From SG8-41 sp963802355 (GTDB taxonomy: Bacteria; Pseudomonadota; Gammaproteobacteria; Burkholderiales; SG8-41): a stretch of 64,000 nt of DNA. The notes beneath the pieces were generated by a model. It worked only from the letters and a program-made list of their open reading frames with translations. It made no database searches and was not told the DNA's origin. A program made the translations under genes and the position numbers. Shown here piece by piece: positions 26,357 to 34,219 of the stretch. Each line of letters opens with the position of its first letter. The stretch's first letter is position 1. Location: assembly GCA_963802355.1 (NCBI GenBank), contig CAWDIV010000024.1:248001-312000 (forward strand), in the 5' to 3' direction.

Positions 26357-26395
26357 TATGAGCAGAACAATTCCACAAGGAAGGGGCCCTGGGTC

Positions 26396-26593
26396 TTGCA
26401 TTCATCCGGTATTACCACGTTTCGGCGGCGGCTGCTGCTGACCCACGGCACAATTTTGACGTTGGTTGCGTTGGGGAGCGCTATCGCCACAACCATTGGT
26501 TGGATGACTGGAACTGGGCAATTTGGTTTCATGCAGCAGAACCGCATGGTCTGGGTTGGGCTGATCCAGGCTTATCTGTTGATGGCAGCATAA
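26396..26593 (+). CDS. Small membrane protein or N-terminal remnant
   Basis: 65 residues from TTG 26396, with AAGGAAGGGG upstream. It has two hydrophobic stretches, 'ILTLVALGSAIATTIGWM' and 'MVWVGLIQAYLLMAA', joined by a polar loop. It ends abruptly in the second helix, so it may be a truncated gene. Nothing further can be assigned. Confidence 0.4.
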   Translation: MHSSGITTFRRRLLLTHGTILTLVALGSAIATTIGWMTGTGQFGFMQQNRMVWVGLIQAYLLMAA

Positions 26594-26706
26594 ACAGCGG
26601 CGCAAAATAGTTTTCGCCGCGCAGTGTCAAGCATTGACCGGCAGGAAATCCTCAAACGGCGTCGTATAAGCAGGCGACAATCTGGCCCCGCGAAGTGTCG
26701 GCCAAA

Positions 26707-26735
26707 CAAAAAAAGGCGGCCTTCGGGGGCCGCCT
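26707..26735 (-). terminator. Rho-independent terminator of hsp20
   Basis: Arms AGGCGGCC (26714-26721) and GGCCGCCT (26728-26735) are fully complementary around a 6-base loop. On the minus strand the stem is followed by a run of seven T. It lies 24 bases past the hsp20 stop codon. Confidence 0.85.
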
Positions 26736-26758
26736 GTTATTGCGATGGGATTTAGGCG

Positions 26759-27229
26759 CTACTTGACGGTGAGCCGCTTTCTTTTTGCCGATTCTGGCGC
26801 CTTCTTCGGAAGGTTGAGCTCGAGTACACCGTCGCTATACTTGGCCTCGGCGCGAGCCTCATCGATCTCGTCACCAAGCGCGAACGCTCGATAGAGCTTG
26901 CCGTAGTGGCGCTCCGAACGCAGAACCCGACCGCCATCATCCTTGATGTCCTTCTCCCTTCTGGATTCGGCCGAAATGGTGACCTGATCGCCGTTGATGG
27001 CGACGTTAATGTCTTCCTTGCGTACACCGGGGAGATCCGCATGCACCCTGTATTCATTGTCCTGTTCGCTGATATCCACCCTTAGCTGGGTTTGCGGTTC
27101 CAGCGTGCCTGCTCCCATGGACATGGGCCGCAGGAAAAACCCGCGAAAGAAGTCCTCAAACGGATCTTCGAACGGGTCGAAAGACCGAACATCTCTTCCT
27201 GAATTCACCCTAGTCGTAATGTTTGCCAT
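26759..27229 (-). CDS. Small heat shock protein, Hsp20/alpha-crystallin family
   Basis: 156 residues from ATG 27229, with GGAGGTAAAC directly upstream. The N-terminal 'SFDPFEDPFEDFFRGF' precedes the alpha-crystallin domain: 'LRVDISEQDNEYRVHADLPG' and 'KEDINVAINGDQVTISAE' to 'AEAKYSDGVLELNLPKK', with the A-x-x-x-n-G-v-L motif. These ATP-independent holdases bind unfolding proteins in the cytoplasm. A sigma32-like promoter at 27291-27321 and a terminator at 26707-26735 frame it as a single-gene unit. Confidence 0.93.
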   Translation of the reverse strand: MANITTRVNSGRDVRSFDPFEDPFEDFFRGFFLRPMSMGAGTLEPQTQLRVDISEQDNEYRVHADLPGVRKEDINVAINGDQVTISAESRREKDIKDDGGRVLRSERHYGKLYRAFALGDEIDEARAEAKYSDGVLELNLPKKAPESAKRKRLTVK

Positions 27230-27290
27230 GTTTACCTCCAATATAGCGATCACTGATCACTGGCGAATAGATTCCATCCGCCAGAAAAAA

Positions 27291-27321
27291 TAAGATAGGA
27301 GCGTGTCCCCTACTTTTCAAG
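27291..27321 (-). promoter_or_regulatory. Sigma32-type heat-shock promoter of hsp20
   Basis: On the minus strand CTTGAAA (27321-27315) and CCTATCTTA (27299-27291) are 15 bases apart. This is close to the sigma32 consensus CTTGAAA-N11-16-CCCCATnTA. Transcription would begin near 27284, leaving a ~55-base leader. The leader contains the inverted repeat CTGGCG/CGCCAG (27278-27254). Confidence 0.65.
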
Positions 27322-27456
27322 AGCAGCCCGTTATCTCAGAAAATGGCCGAAAATCAATAAGATCGATATTGTTCGGGCTTCCTCGGTAGCCACAACGAGG
27401 ATGATCGGCCCTGTTCTGTTCCATTAGCGGAAAGGACCGATTCACATCGAAAACTT

Positions 27457-27960
27457 TCAGGCATGCTGGTCGGCATGACGGGTCCGCGCCGCCTTGCGCG
27501 CCGCGGCCGAGCGCCCCGATGCGCCCTTAGTCCTCGCCGCTTTCCGGGCGGCAGCAGAGCGCTCGGATCGGCTGCGCCGTGCGGCGGCCGATCGCGCCTG
27601 CATCGCCAGCGCTTCCTTCGAAGCTGCAGAGCCAGTTTCACGTTGCAATGCGTTAGTGACAGCTCGTGAGCGCCTGCTAGACGTACCGTGCTTTCCCTTC
27701 CTGCCAGCCCGATACGCACTTGCTGCACTGCGGCGTGTTTTCTCCGACACAGTGCCTTTTTCGGGCGGCGGTAAATCGATGCCCGCCCGCCGCGCTTTCG
27801 ACAATCCGATGGCTATCGCCTGCTTCGTGGAACGGGCGCCGTGCTTGCCCTCACGCACGTGCTCGATCTCCTCGCGCACGAATTCACCGGCCTGCGTCGT
27901 CGGAGCCTTGCCTTCCCGCTTGTCTCTTTTGGCGCGCTGTAGTGTTTCCTTTTCGGGCAT
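27457..27960 (-). CDS. DUF6496 family protein, Lys/Arg/Ala-rich tail
   Basis: 167 residues from ATG 27960, with GGAGGTGAG upstream. The N-terminus 'KAPTTQAGEFVREEIEHVRE' and 'KHGARSTKQAIAIGLSKARR' is the DUF6496 signature. The C-terminal 80 residues are low-complexity, with repeated 'RSAAARKAARTK'-type units, suggesting nucleic-acid or histone H1-like binding. Function is unproven. It often accompanies stress genes, as it does here. Confidence 0.82.
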   Translation of the reverse strand: MPEKETLQRAKRDKREGKAPTTQAGEFVREEIEHVREGKHGARSTKQAIAIGLSKARRAGIDLPPPEKGTVSEKTRRSAASAYRAGRKGKHGTSSRRSRAVTNALQRETGSAASKEALAMQARSAAARRSRSERSAAARKAARTKGASGRSAAARKAARTRHADQHA

Positions 27961-28034
27961 ATCTCACCTCCAATCAGTCGGAATAATTGAGCACCGATCC
28001 GTGCTGAAGCAACATGTCTAAGAGCAGCACGTCG

Positions 28035-28421
28035 CTATCGTCGATGCAACAAAACACCGTCCACCAACTCGGGCAGTACCACAGAGCGAAACTTCAGTCG
28101 TGTCGTAGTGCCATCCGTTGACTCGATTTCCAGAGCCTCGTGCGCGCCGGTTGGCGTCTCCTTAAGGGTAATCCTCGCCGGGGCGTGAATTATGCGGGCC
28201 GTGTGGTCCAGCGATTGGCCGCCGATGAGTATGGAGATCGTCCTGGAATCAGTGGCTCCACGATCGACAGTGATGCCAGTCAGGGGCTTGTCTAGCGCCT
28301 CGACTTGCACCGCGCCGTTGCGCTCGACCACTTCAATCGCAGTCAGCCACCCGTCGTGCAGCCGGCTGAAGCTATCTAGAAATTCTCCCCACTCATCGCG
28401 GGCAATGTGGCGCGCTGGCAA
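28035..28421 (-). CDS. DUF5335 family protein
   Basis: 128 residues from TTG 28421. I chose this start because GGAGGAG lies 5-6 bases upstream; the longer frame would run into the preceding gene. It starts 'PARHIARDEWGEFLDSF', continues 'TISILIGGQSLDHTARII' and ends 'RLKFRSVVLPELVDG'. The pattern matches DUF5335, a small family of unknown function. It is the last gene of a four-gene operon, 16 bases after the erythromycin esterase-like gene. Confidence 0.75.
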   Translation of the reverse strand: MPARHIARDEWGEFLDSFSRLHDGWLTAIEVVERNGAVQVEALDKPLTGITVDRGATDSRTISILIGGQSLDHTARIIHAPARITLKETPTGAHEALEIESTDGTTTRLKFRSVVLPELVDGVLLHRR

Positions 28422-28437
28422 GACGTTCTCCTCCGAG

Positions 28438-29814
28438 CTAGACTCCCTCCGGATAGGTCGCCGGCGCCTCGCCCTTTTCCCAGAGCGGAATACGTTCCAG
28501 CGGCTCAACGGCCCGCGTTTCGTCGAAGTGGATTACCGCGTCGAACTGGTCGGGAAGGTGGGTGTGGAAATAGTGGCTCGCGCGTTCCGTCTCCGGTCGA
28601 TAGATGACGCCAATCGCGCGTTGCAGCCGGGGCTGCGCCAGCCGCTCGCGCAGGTGCCCGTCGCCATGCGGCATGAGCACGAAGCGTCCGAGCCCGGTGT
28701 CCCTGAACAACGCCTCGTAGCTCCCCGGTAGCCCCGGCCTCACCCGCTTGCGCCCGGCCGGGCCGCCCCAGTCGGTCGCCGCTGTCACGGTACCGTAATG
28801 GGTGCTGAAACCAATCAGGAATGCGTCACGCCCATATCGCTCGCGCGCGAGCTGCCCGACATTCCATTCGCCCGCCTCGCCCATTTCCGTCGCGCGCGCG
28901 TCGCCGAGATGTGAATTGTGCGCCCAGACCGCGACCTTCGCGGGCGATCCGTCGCGCTCGAGATGGGCGAGCAGCGCTTCGAGTGTTTCCATCATGTGCC
29001 GGTCGCGCAGGTTCCACGAGGAGATGCGTGCCCGGAACATACTGCGGTAGTACTCCTCAGCATTCTTGATCAGGCGCGCGTTCTGTTCGGCGTGGAAGAA
29101 CTCGTCTTCTGCGACGCGCCCGTCGCGCGTCTCATACCACGCCGACTTGCGCTGCAGGTCGGAAAGCTGCCGCACCACCTCATTCTCGCAATCCTTGGCC
29201 AGCTGGAAACCCGCTGCATAGCCGTACGCCTGAGAGTCCTCGCCGAAGTGGTCGAAGCAGGAATAGCGGAAGCGCGCTCGTTGTGCGCCCTGGGGATCGA
29301 CTTTATCCAGATACGCGAGCACCGCTTCGATGGAGGTGAACAGGCTGTACAGATCCATGCCGTAGAAACCCGTCTTCGAGGCTTGGTCGGAGAGCCCGTC
29401 GTTGCGTGCGCGCAGCCAGCCCACGAAGTCGAGCACGTCGGAATTGCGCCACATCCAGGCGGGAAACCGCTTGAAGCCCGAAAGCGCCGCATTCGCATCC
29501 GCGTCCCCGTTCGCCCCGCGCACATAACGGTTCACGCGATAGGCATCCGGCCAGTCCGCTTCCGCGATCACGGCCCGGAATCCGAGCTCCACGATCAACC
29601 GTTTCGTAATCTCGGCGCGCGTCTTGTAGAAATCGTGCGTGCCGTGCGAAGCCTCTCCGAGCAGCACGATGCGCGCGTCCCCGATTGCTCCGAGCAGGGC
29701 GTCGTAGTCGTTTGTCGCGCCTGCTACTCTGAGCGCGGCGCCGCGCACCGCTTCCACGGTGGCGACGTACTGCGCTGAATCCGAAGCGTGGGCGCGCGCC
29801 ATGCGATCACTCAT
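28438..29814 (-). CDS. Erythromycin esterase family protein
   Basis: 458 residues. Diagnostic segments are 'DARIVLLGEASHGTHDFYKT' (Glu and His of the EreA-type active site), 'RAVIAEADWPDAYRVNRYV', 'GFYGMDLYSLFTSIEAVLAY', 'KVAVWAHNSHLGDARATEMG' and 'GFSTHYGTVTAATDWGG'. Most chromosomal homologues are not macrolide resistance determinants, and their substrates are unknown. It is co-transcribed with a phosphoribosyltransferase (12-base gap), a recurrent pairing in proteobacterial stress loci. Resistance should not be inferred from this gene alone. Confidence 0.87.
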   Translation of the reverse strand: MSDRMARAHASDSAQYVATVEAVRGAALRVAGATNDYDALLGAIGDARIVLLGEASHGTHDFYKTRAEITKRLIVELGFRAVIAEADWPDAYRVNRYVRGANGDADANAALSGFKRFPAWMWRNSDVLDFVGWLRARNDGLSDQASKTGFYGMDLYSLFTSIEAVLAYLDKVDPQGAQRARFRYSCFDHFGEDSQAYGYAAGFQLAKDCENEVVRQLSDLQRKSAWYETRDGRVAEDEFFHAEQNARLIKNAEEYYRSMFRARISSWNLRDRHMMETLEALLAHLERDGSPAKVAVWAHNSHLGDARATEMGEAGEWNVGQLARERYGRDAFLIGFSTHYGTVTAATDWGGPAGRKRVRPGLPGSYEALFRDTGLGRFVLMPHGDGHLRERLAQPRLQRAIGVIYRPETERASHYFHTHLPDQFDAVIHFDETRAVEPLERIPLWEKGEAPATYPEGV

Positions 29815-29826
29815 CCGGTTCCAAGA

Positions 29827-30495
29827 CTAGCCCTCCGCCATGGCCGCTACCCAGCCATGCCGTGCTTTTTCGAGCAGATTCCTCACCTCGTCGTCTTCGA
29901 CCTGCGTGAAGTTCTCGTCCCACATTCCCACGCCGTGAAACGGCTCCGGGGTGAGCGCGCAGACGGTCTCGTCCACTTCCAAGCGGAATTCCTCGCAGGT
30001 GTTGCGCGCCGCGACAGGAACCGCGACCACGACGCTGACCGGATGGCGCCTTCGCACGGCAATCGCGGCGGCCCTCATCGTCGAGCCGGTCGCAAGCCCG
30101 TCATCCACGAGGATCACGGTGCATTGGTCGATGGCCAGCGATTCACGATCGCCCCGGTAGAGCCGTTCTCGCCGATCAAGCTCCTCTTTCTCGCGCGCCT
30201 CCACGCGGTCAATGATCTCCGTTGGAATCCGCAAGGGCACGGTGACGTCGGTGTTGATTACACGCACGCCGCCACTCGCAATCGCGCCCATCGCCAGCTC
30301 CTCATGTCCGGGCACGCCCAGCTTGCGCACGATGAAGACGTCGAGCGGCGCCCGCAGCGCCCGCGCGACCTCGTAGCCCACCGGCACGCCACCGCGTGGC
30401 AGCGCAAGGACCACGACATCGAGACGTTTTGAATAGTGCAAGAGCTTGGAGGCAAGGATTCGACCTGCATCGGCTCGGTCGGCAAAGCGTCTCAT
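29827..30495 (-). CDS. Phosphoribosyltransferase family protein
   Basis: 222 residues from ATG 30495, with GAGG 6 bases upstream; a GTG 12 bases earlier is possible. The PRPP-binding motif 'VILVDDGLATGSTMRAA' is intact, and 'VVLALPRGGVPVGYEVARAL' supplies the pyrophosphate loop. The group is annotated as predicted phosphoribosyltransferases and is not tied to a particular base. The longer start overlaps the upstream hydrolase gene, showing tight coupling in the operon. Confidence 0.88.
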   Translation of the reverse strand: MRRFADRADAGRILASKLLHYSKRLDVVVLALPRGGVPVGYEVARALRAPLDVFIVRKLGVPGHEELAMGAIASGGVRVINTDVTVPLRIPTEIIDRVEAREKEELDRRERLYRGDRESLAIDQCTVILVDDGLATGSTMRAAAIAVRRRHPVSVVVAVPVAARNTCEEFRLEVDETVCALTPEPFHGVGMWDENFTQVEDDEVRNLLEKARHGWVAAMAEG

Positions 30496-30503
30496 GAGGT
30501 TCC

Positions 30504-31223
30504 TCACTGGTCAGTCACAGCGACGGCCTGCAGATGCTTGGCGAACCATTCGCGTGCCAACGCAGCGGCTCGCTCCAGCGCTCCTGGCTCTTCGAACAGA
30601 TGCGATGCTCCCGGAACGATTTCTAACGACTTCCTGCAACGCAGTTCGTCGTAGGCTTTGCGGTTGAGCCCGATGACTTCGCTGTCAAAACCACCAACGA
30701 TGAGCAACGTCGGCGCCATGACTTCGCGCAGCGCATCCCATGCCAGATCCGGCCTTCCGCCCCGCGAGACGACCGCCTGCACCTGCTCGCGCAAGGTCGC
30801 CGCGGCGATCAGCGCCGCGGCGCTGCCGGTGCTGGCGCCGAAATAGCCCACCGGCAGCCCCCTGGTGCCGCGTAGATCTCGCGTCCAGCTGGTCGCGATG
30901 ACCAGGCGTTTCGCGAGCAGCGGAATATCGAACCGGTCCTGCCGCGTGCGGATGTCGATGACCTCTTCCGCTGCGGTGAGCAGATCGAACAGCAGGGTAG
31001 CGATGCCGGCGCCTTGAATCGCACGGGCTACGAAAACGTTGCGGGGGCTGAGCCGGCTGCTGCCGCTGCCATGCGCGAAGATGACGAGGCCAGACGCCCC
31101 TATCGGTACATCCAGCGTACCGCTGAGGAACGCGTCCCGTAATGGAATGCGTAATTCACTTTCGGAGGCTGAGTGTTCCGCTGAACTCGCGGGGGCCATA
31201 TTTACGTGTGACAGACTGGTCAC
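30504..31223 (-). CDS. Alpha/beta hydrolase, dienelactone hydrolase-like
   Basis: 239 residues from GTG 31223 (AGGGGA upstream). The fold starts with 'GLVIFAHGSGSSRLSPRNVF' (oxyanion region). The nucleophile Ser is in 'GYFGASTGSAAALIAAA', Asp in 'LLIVGGFDSEV' and His in 'VPGASHLFEEPGAL', a complete triad. It is the first gene of the four-gene operon ending at 28035. This arrangement of hydrolase and phosphoribosyltransferase, sometimes as a fusion, is common in environmental proteobacteria. Substrate unknown. Confidence 0.87.
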   Translation of the reverse strand: MTSLSHVNMAPASSAEHSASESELRIPLRDAFLSGTLDVPIGASGLVIFAHGSGSSRLSPRNVFVARAIQGAGIATLLFDLLTAAEEVIDIRTRQDRFDIPLLAKRLVIATSWTRDLRGTRGLPVGYFGASTGSAAALIAAATLREQVQAVVSRGGRPDLAWDALREVMAPTLLIVGGFDSEVIGLNRKAYDELRCRKSLEIVPGASHLFEEPGALERAAALAREWFAKHLQAVAVTDQ

Positions 31224-31425
31224 TGCAAGTTCCCCTGCGATGAGCGCCTGGTCAGAGTCGTTTCGATCGGAGACCTCGCTTTAACCACGAAGGCCGATAA
31301 CGAGCGGCCACGCATTCGCTAGCGTGTCCAGGCCCGGCGGCACAGATTCGCAGACGGGCCACTGACGACGATATGGCTCAGTCGAAGGCGGTGGAAGGAT
31401 AGGTTCTCAGCGATTCAAAGTTCGT

Positions 31426-31650
31426 CTAGCGGACCTGCTCGTGCGTCGCTTCCCCGGTCTTCACGCGTTGCTCGCATTCCGGATGGCCGCAATTGCAAAC
31501 GTGACCGACGGCGAATAACTGTCCGGGATTGCGCCGTTCTTCCGCCTTTTGAGACTCATCTCTAGCCCGGCAATACTCGCTGCAGTAACGCGTTGCATCT
31601 TCAACAAGGCAGGCGCATTCGACATGGGCGCAATCTGAGTAAATGGTCAT
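31426..31650 (-). CDS. Bacterial metallothionein-like protein
   Basis: 74 residues from ATG 31650. Cysteines are arranged as 'DCAHVECACLVEDATRYCSE' plus 'YCRARD' and 'HVCNCGHPECEQRV', nine Cys plus His residues, matching SmtA/BmtA-type metallothioneins that bind Zn, Cd or Cu. The protein would be cytoplasmic and would buffer metal ions. A short open frame ends 11 bases upstream and may share the transcript. Confidence 0.85.
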   Translation of the reverse strand: MTIYSDCAHVECACLVEDATRYCSEYCRARDESQKAEERRNPGQLFAVGHVCNCGHPECEQRVKTGEATHEQVR

Positions 31651-31660
31651 AGCGGCCAAC

Positions 31661-31772
31661 CTATACTGATATGCGCACTCCAACTTTCCTCAAATACCTT
31701 TCAATATACGAGGCGAGCTCGGTATCGCTAGATCTTCCCTGAGGGATTGCCCAGAGCTCGTTTGAGTCGCAT
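31661..31772 (-). pseudogene. Possible small protein with a frameshift just after the start
   Basis: AGGAGA followed by ATG 31772 looks like a good start, but its frame stops after 13 codons. One base over, 'DSNELWAIPQGRSSDTELAS' and 'YIERYLRKVGVRISV' read to the stop at 31661. A single extra base after ATG would join the two into a ~40-residue protein preceding the metallothionein. No family is recognised. Confidence 0.35.
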
Positions 31773-32032
31773 GGGATCTCCTGTTTTGCTGTTGACTGAT
31801 CAGCGCGACGCGTCCGCGGCACAGCTAATGCGTTCACGGGTGAAGCGCTGCTTCGAGAGAATGAACCACCCACCGTCACGCAACGTGCCTACGAAGACCT
31901 CAAGCAGGCGTAGATTCATCGGACTGCACGATAGTTCCCTGAACGATCACGGGCGATTAGAGCGAAAGATCGAGCTGGTTCAAGGACATGGCTACAGCGG
32001 GTTCTTCACGGCTGTTGAATTTGCCGTGGAAG

Positions 32033-32145
32033 AGCTCATCGGCCACAGAGAACCCCCTTCACATCCAGTTGATGAGCCTGTCCGTCGTCGTGAGGGCAAT
32101 CGACGGTGAGAGACGCACCGATACGTGGTCTGGCGTCAACGTTCT
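32033..32145 (-). pseudogene. Relic of a nuoB N-terminal region
   Basis: This stretch is clearly alignable with 33918-34030 inside nuoB (shared AGCTCATCGGCCACAG, CCAGTTGATGAG, TCGTGAGGGCAA, CGGTGAGAGAC). On the minus strand it still encodes 'ALTTTDRLINW', then a stop. The rest of the gene is missing, so it is a decayed partial duplicate of the gene 1.4 kb away. Confidence 0.65.
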
Positions 32146-32159
32146 GGCCGATTGGTCAT

Positions 32160-32185
32160 AAAAAAGGCAGGGCGGAGCCCTGCCT
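32160..32185 (-). terminator. Terminator of small exported-protein gene, copy A
   Basis: GGCAGGGC (32166-32173) pairs with GCCCTGCC (32177-32184), followed on the minus strand by TTTTTT. A nearly identical terminator follows the paralogous gene (40096-40124). Confidence 0.8.
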
Positions 32186-32232
32186 TTTGCTGCAAAAAAC
32201 GCGCGTTTACTACTTGCGTTTCCGTTCGTCTC

Positions 32233-32412
32233 TTACTTTTTCGGCGCCGGGCACTTCACCGTTTTACCGTCAACTATGACTTCGTCGCCTGGTTTCTTGC
32301 CTTTGCAGGCCTCGGCGACGGCATCTGGCGACTGCTCAGCCGCGAAAACGACCGGGGTAAACGATGTTACGGCCAAAGTGGCGGCTACCAGGAAAGATAG
32401 AAGCTTGGTCAT
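32233..32412 (-). CDS. Small exported protein with two Cys, paralogue A
   Basis: 59 residues. ATG 32412 is preceded by GAGGAAAC. The signal peptide 'MTKLLSFLVAATLAVTSFTP' ends near VVFAAE. The mature part 'DAVAEACKGKKPGDEVIVDG' with 'KTVKCPAPKK' has two Cys, probably forming a disulfide in the periplasm, and a basic tail. The paralogue at 40174-40350 differs at about 13 positions and keeps both Cys. No named family is recognised. The gene has its own terminator and a conserved inverted repeat upstream, so it is a single-gene transcription unit. Confidence 0.75.
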   Translation of the reverse strand: MTKLLSFLVAATLAVTSFTPVVFAAEQSPDAVAEACKGKKPGDEVIVDGKTVKCPAPKK

Positions 32413-32445
32413 GATGTTTCCTCTTTGTGGTTGATCACAGGTTTT

Positions 32446-32467
32446 GTGACTGCGTCGTCTCGGTCAC
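32446..32467. promoter_or_regulatory. Inverted repeat upstream of small exported-protein gene A
   Basis: GTGAC (32446-32450) and GTCAC (32463-32467) are inverted around 12 bases, 34 bases upstream of ATG 32412. The same arrangement, with longer arms (TTGTGACC/GGTCACAA), precedes the paralogue at 40383-40409, and GCTCGCATCAAACT is shared farther upstream. It could be a regulator site. Confidence 0.5.
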
Positions 32468-32965
32468 GAGCATAGGAACGGGCTCGCATCAAACTTGGGT
32501 TGTCTGGCATGGGCGTAACCGGGATCGGCGGAAACATCAGTTGAGCGTGTTACCGTCGTCAGGCGGCGACAACCCCAGAGCCCACGCAACTAGCAACCAA
32601 TTCCCTTCACAGATTCAACCAATAACGGATCGGGTACCGTTATCCCGGCTCCGCTCCTGCTTGATCCTGCGGTATTGGGACCTGCACGGACTATGGCGAG
32701 TTCCCTTTGCAGGCAGCTGGGAGCAGGTTCGCCGTACGAGAACCGACGTTGGGAGTCAGGTATGGTCTGCGAATCGCTGGCGGCGCGCCGTCCCCTAGTA
32801 TCGGGCGGGGGTTGACCTGCCGATAGCCAACCGTCGCCGCCCGGCCAGACGCCATCGCCCAACACACCAATAGGACCTCCGCATCAACAACCTGGTGAAG
32901 GCGGCCCAGGAAAGTAGCGGCACGCTTGACGTTTGGCGATCTGCCTGCGCCGATAGGGTGGGCTA
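32468..32965. other. Intergenic region, no gene seen
   Basis: About 500 bases. The left end is the promoter side of the small exported-protein gene (shared with the paralogue up to about 32510). The rest has only unconvincing open frames without recognisable domains or good ribosome binding sites. Confidence 0.45.
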
Positions 32966-33229
32966 TCACCTGGCCGGTCGTGTCGACAGATGCGAACCTG
33001 CGCTCAGAATGTCCGCCAGATTGCGCAAGCTGTCGATCGACTCCTCTAAGCATTTCTTGTCGCTGAAATCAATGGCGATCAGGAACTCGGCGACCTTTCC
33101 CTCGATCTTTACTTCGCGAACATTCTTTGGAAGGCCATCTTTCGGCAGGTCGCCTCCATCCATAAGCGTCGATAGCGTATCGAGCGTTTGCTCCAGGCCT
33201 GGCCTACTTGCTGGTACGTCGAGACTCAT
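32966..33229 (-). CDS. Hypothetical protein, 87 residues
   Basis: ATG 33229 has GGAGGATTCGTC directly upstream, a convincing start. The protein is acidic and amphipathic: 'GLEQTLDTLSTLMDGGDLPK' and 'VREVKIEGKVAEFLIAIDFS' suggest alpha then beta structure, and there is one Cys. No signal peptide or membrane segment. It is not recognised. A second small gene lies 34 bases upstream on the same strand. Confidence 0.6.
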   Translation of the reverse strand: MSLDVPASRPGLEQTLDTLSTLMDGGDLPKDGLPKNVREVKIEGKVAEFLIAIDFSDKKCLEESIDSLRNLADILSAGSHLSTRPAR

Positions 33230-33262
33230 GACGAATCCTCCTATATAGGTTGGCGTCCCCCA

Positions 33263-33481
33263 TCACCGTTTCTTGATGGGTGCGTCAGACGGCGCGTGAA
33301 ATTGATTGCGCCTGGAAAGAGTGCTTCCGGGCCGGACGGGGAGCGTGGGATCGCTCGCTGGAAAGGTTTCCTCGAGGGATTCGTCGATCAGCCATTCGTC
33401 GTGCCCCGCCTCGCCGGGTGCAGAGGGAGCCTGGTTTGTCACTTCCAGTTTGCTGCCAGAGTCGTTCTTTGACTCAGCCAT
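33263..33481 (-). CDS. Small acidic protein with an ESLEETFPASDP motif
   Basis: 72 residues from ATG 33481; a TTG 15 bases earlier is possible. The core 'DEWLIDESLEETFPASDPT' matches a recurrent short motif ('D..LdE.LeEsFPASDPPs') in hypothetical proteins of Burkholderiales and relatives. The flanks are charged and probably disordered. Function unknown. Confidence 0.6.
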   Translation of the reverse strand: MAESKNDSGSKLEVTNQAPSAPGEAGHDEWLIDESLEETFPASDPTLPVRPGSTLSRRNQFHAPSDAPIKKR

Positions 33482-33535
33482 TTCGCCATATCCCAAGAAG
33501 CGGTCTCCTCACGAATTATTGGTGCGATCCCGAAA

Positions 33536-34060
33536 TCAGCGAGCAATGGTGTTGGTGCGTTTTATTTTATTCTGCAGCTGAATAATGCCGTAGAGGAGCT
33601 GTTCAGCGGTTGGCGGGCAGCCGGGCACGTAAATATCGACCGGCACGATGCGATCGCAGCCACGAACCACCGAGTAGGAGTAGTGGTAGTAGCCGCCGCC
33701 GTTCGCGCAGGAGCCCATCGAGATGACCCAGCGCGGATCGGCCATTTGGTCGTAGACCTTGCGCAGCGCGGGCGCCATCTTGTTGCAGAGTGTGCCCGAG
33801 ACGATCATGAGGTCCGACTGCCTGGGGCTCGCGCGGAACACGAGACCAAAGCGGTCGAGGTCGTAACGCGATGCTGCAGCATGCATCATCTCGACCGCGC
33901 AGCAGGCGAGACCGAAGCTCATCGGCCACAGGGAACCCGTACGGGTCCAGTTGATGAGTCTGTCCGTGGTCGTGAGGGCAAACCCACGGTGAGAGACCGC
34001 ATCGATGACGTGGTCTGTCGTCGCGGCTGAACTTCTGTCCGACGCTGCATCGATCGTCAT
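33536..34060 (-). CDS. nuoB: NADH-quinone oxidoreductase subunit B (stray copy)
   Basis: 174 residues from ATG 34060; an upstream in-frame start would add nine residues. The iron-sulfur cluster N2 ligands are present: Cys-Cys in 'GLACCAVEMMHAAASRYD', Cys in 'VISMGSCANGGGYYHYSYS' and Cys in 'VDIYVPGCPPTAEQL'. NuoB carries the terminal cluster of respiratory complex I in the peripheral arm. No other nuo gene lies nearby, so it is an extra copy, either supplementing the main nuo operon or serving a related hydrogenase-type complex. A decayed partial duplicate lies at 32033-32145. Confidence 0.9.
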   Translation of the reverse strand: MTIDAASDRSSAATTDHVIDAVSHRGFALTTTDRLINWTRTGSLWPMSFGLACCAVEMMHAAASRYDLDRFGLVFRASPRQSDLMIVSGTLCNKMAPALRKVYDQMADPRWVISMGSCANGGGYYHYSYSVVRGCDRIVPVDIYVPGCPPTAEQLLYGIIQLQNKIKRTNTIAR

Positions 34061-34219
34061 TGCATGAGGATGGCTGCTTGGATACAAAGTTCCCCCGGAT
34101 TACGGAACGTACCCGAACGGGCCTGTGTCGTACGATCAATCGGTGAAAACCGCGGCGCGCGTTTGCCCCTTCGGGGCAGCGGCTTCTGCAAGTCCGGAAA
34201 CAATTGAACGGAGGCGCCC

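Noticed and set aside
28438..29814. Macrolide resistance gene
   Set aside because: The protein belongs to the erythromycin esterase superfamily, but chromosomal homologues in such operons are mostly not resistance enzymes. Nothing in the sequence shows macrolide specificity.
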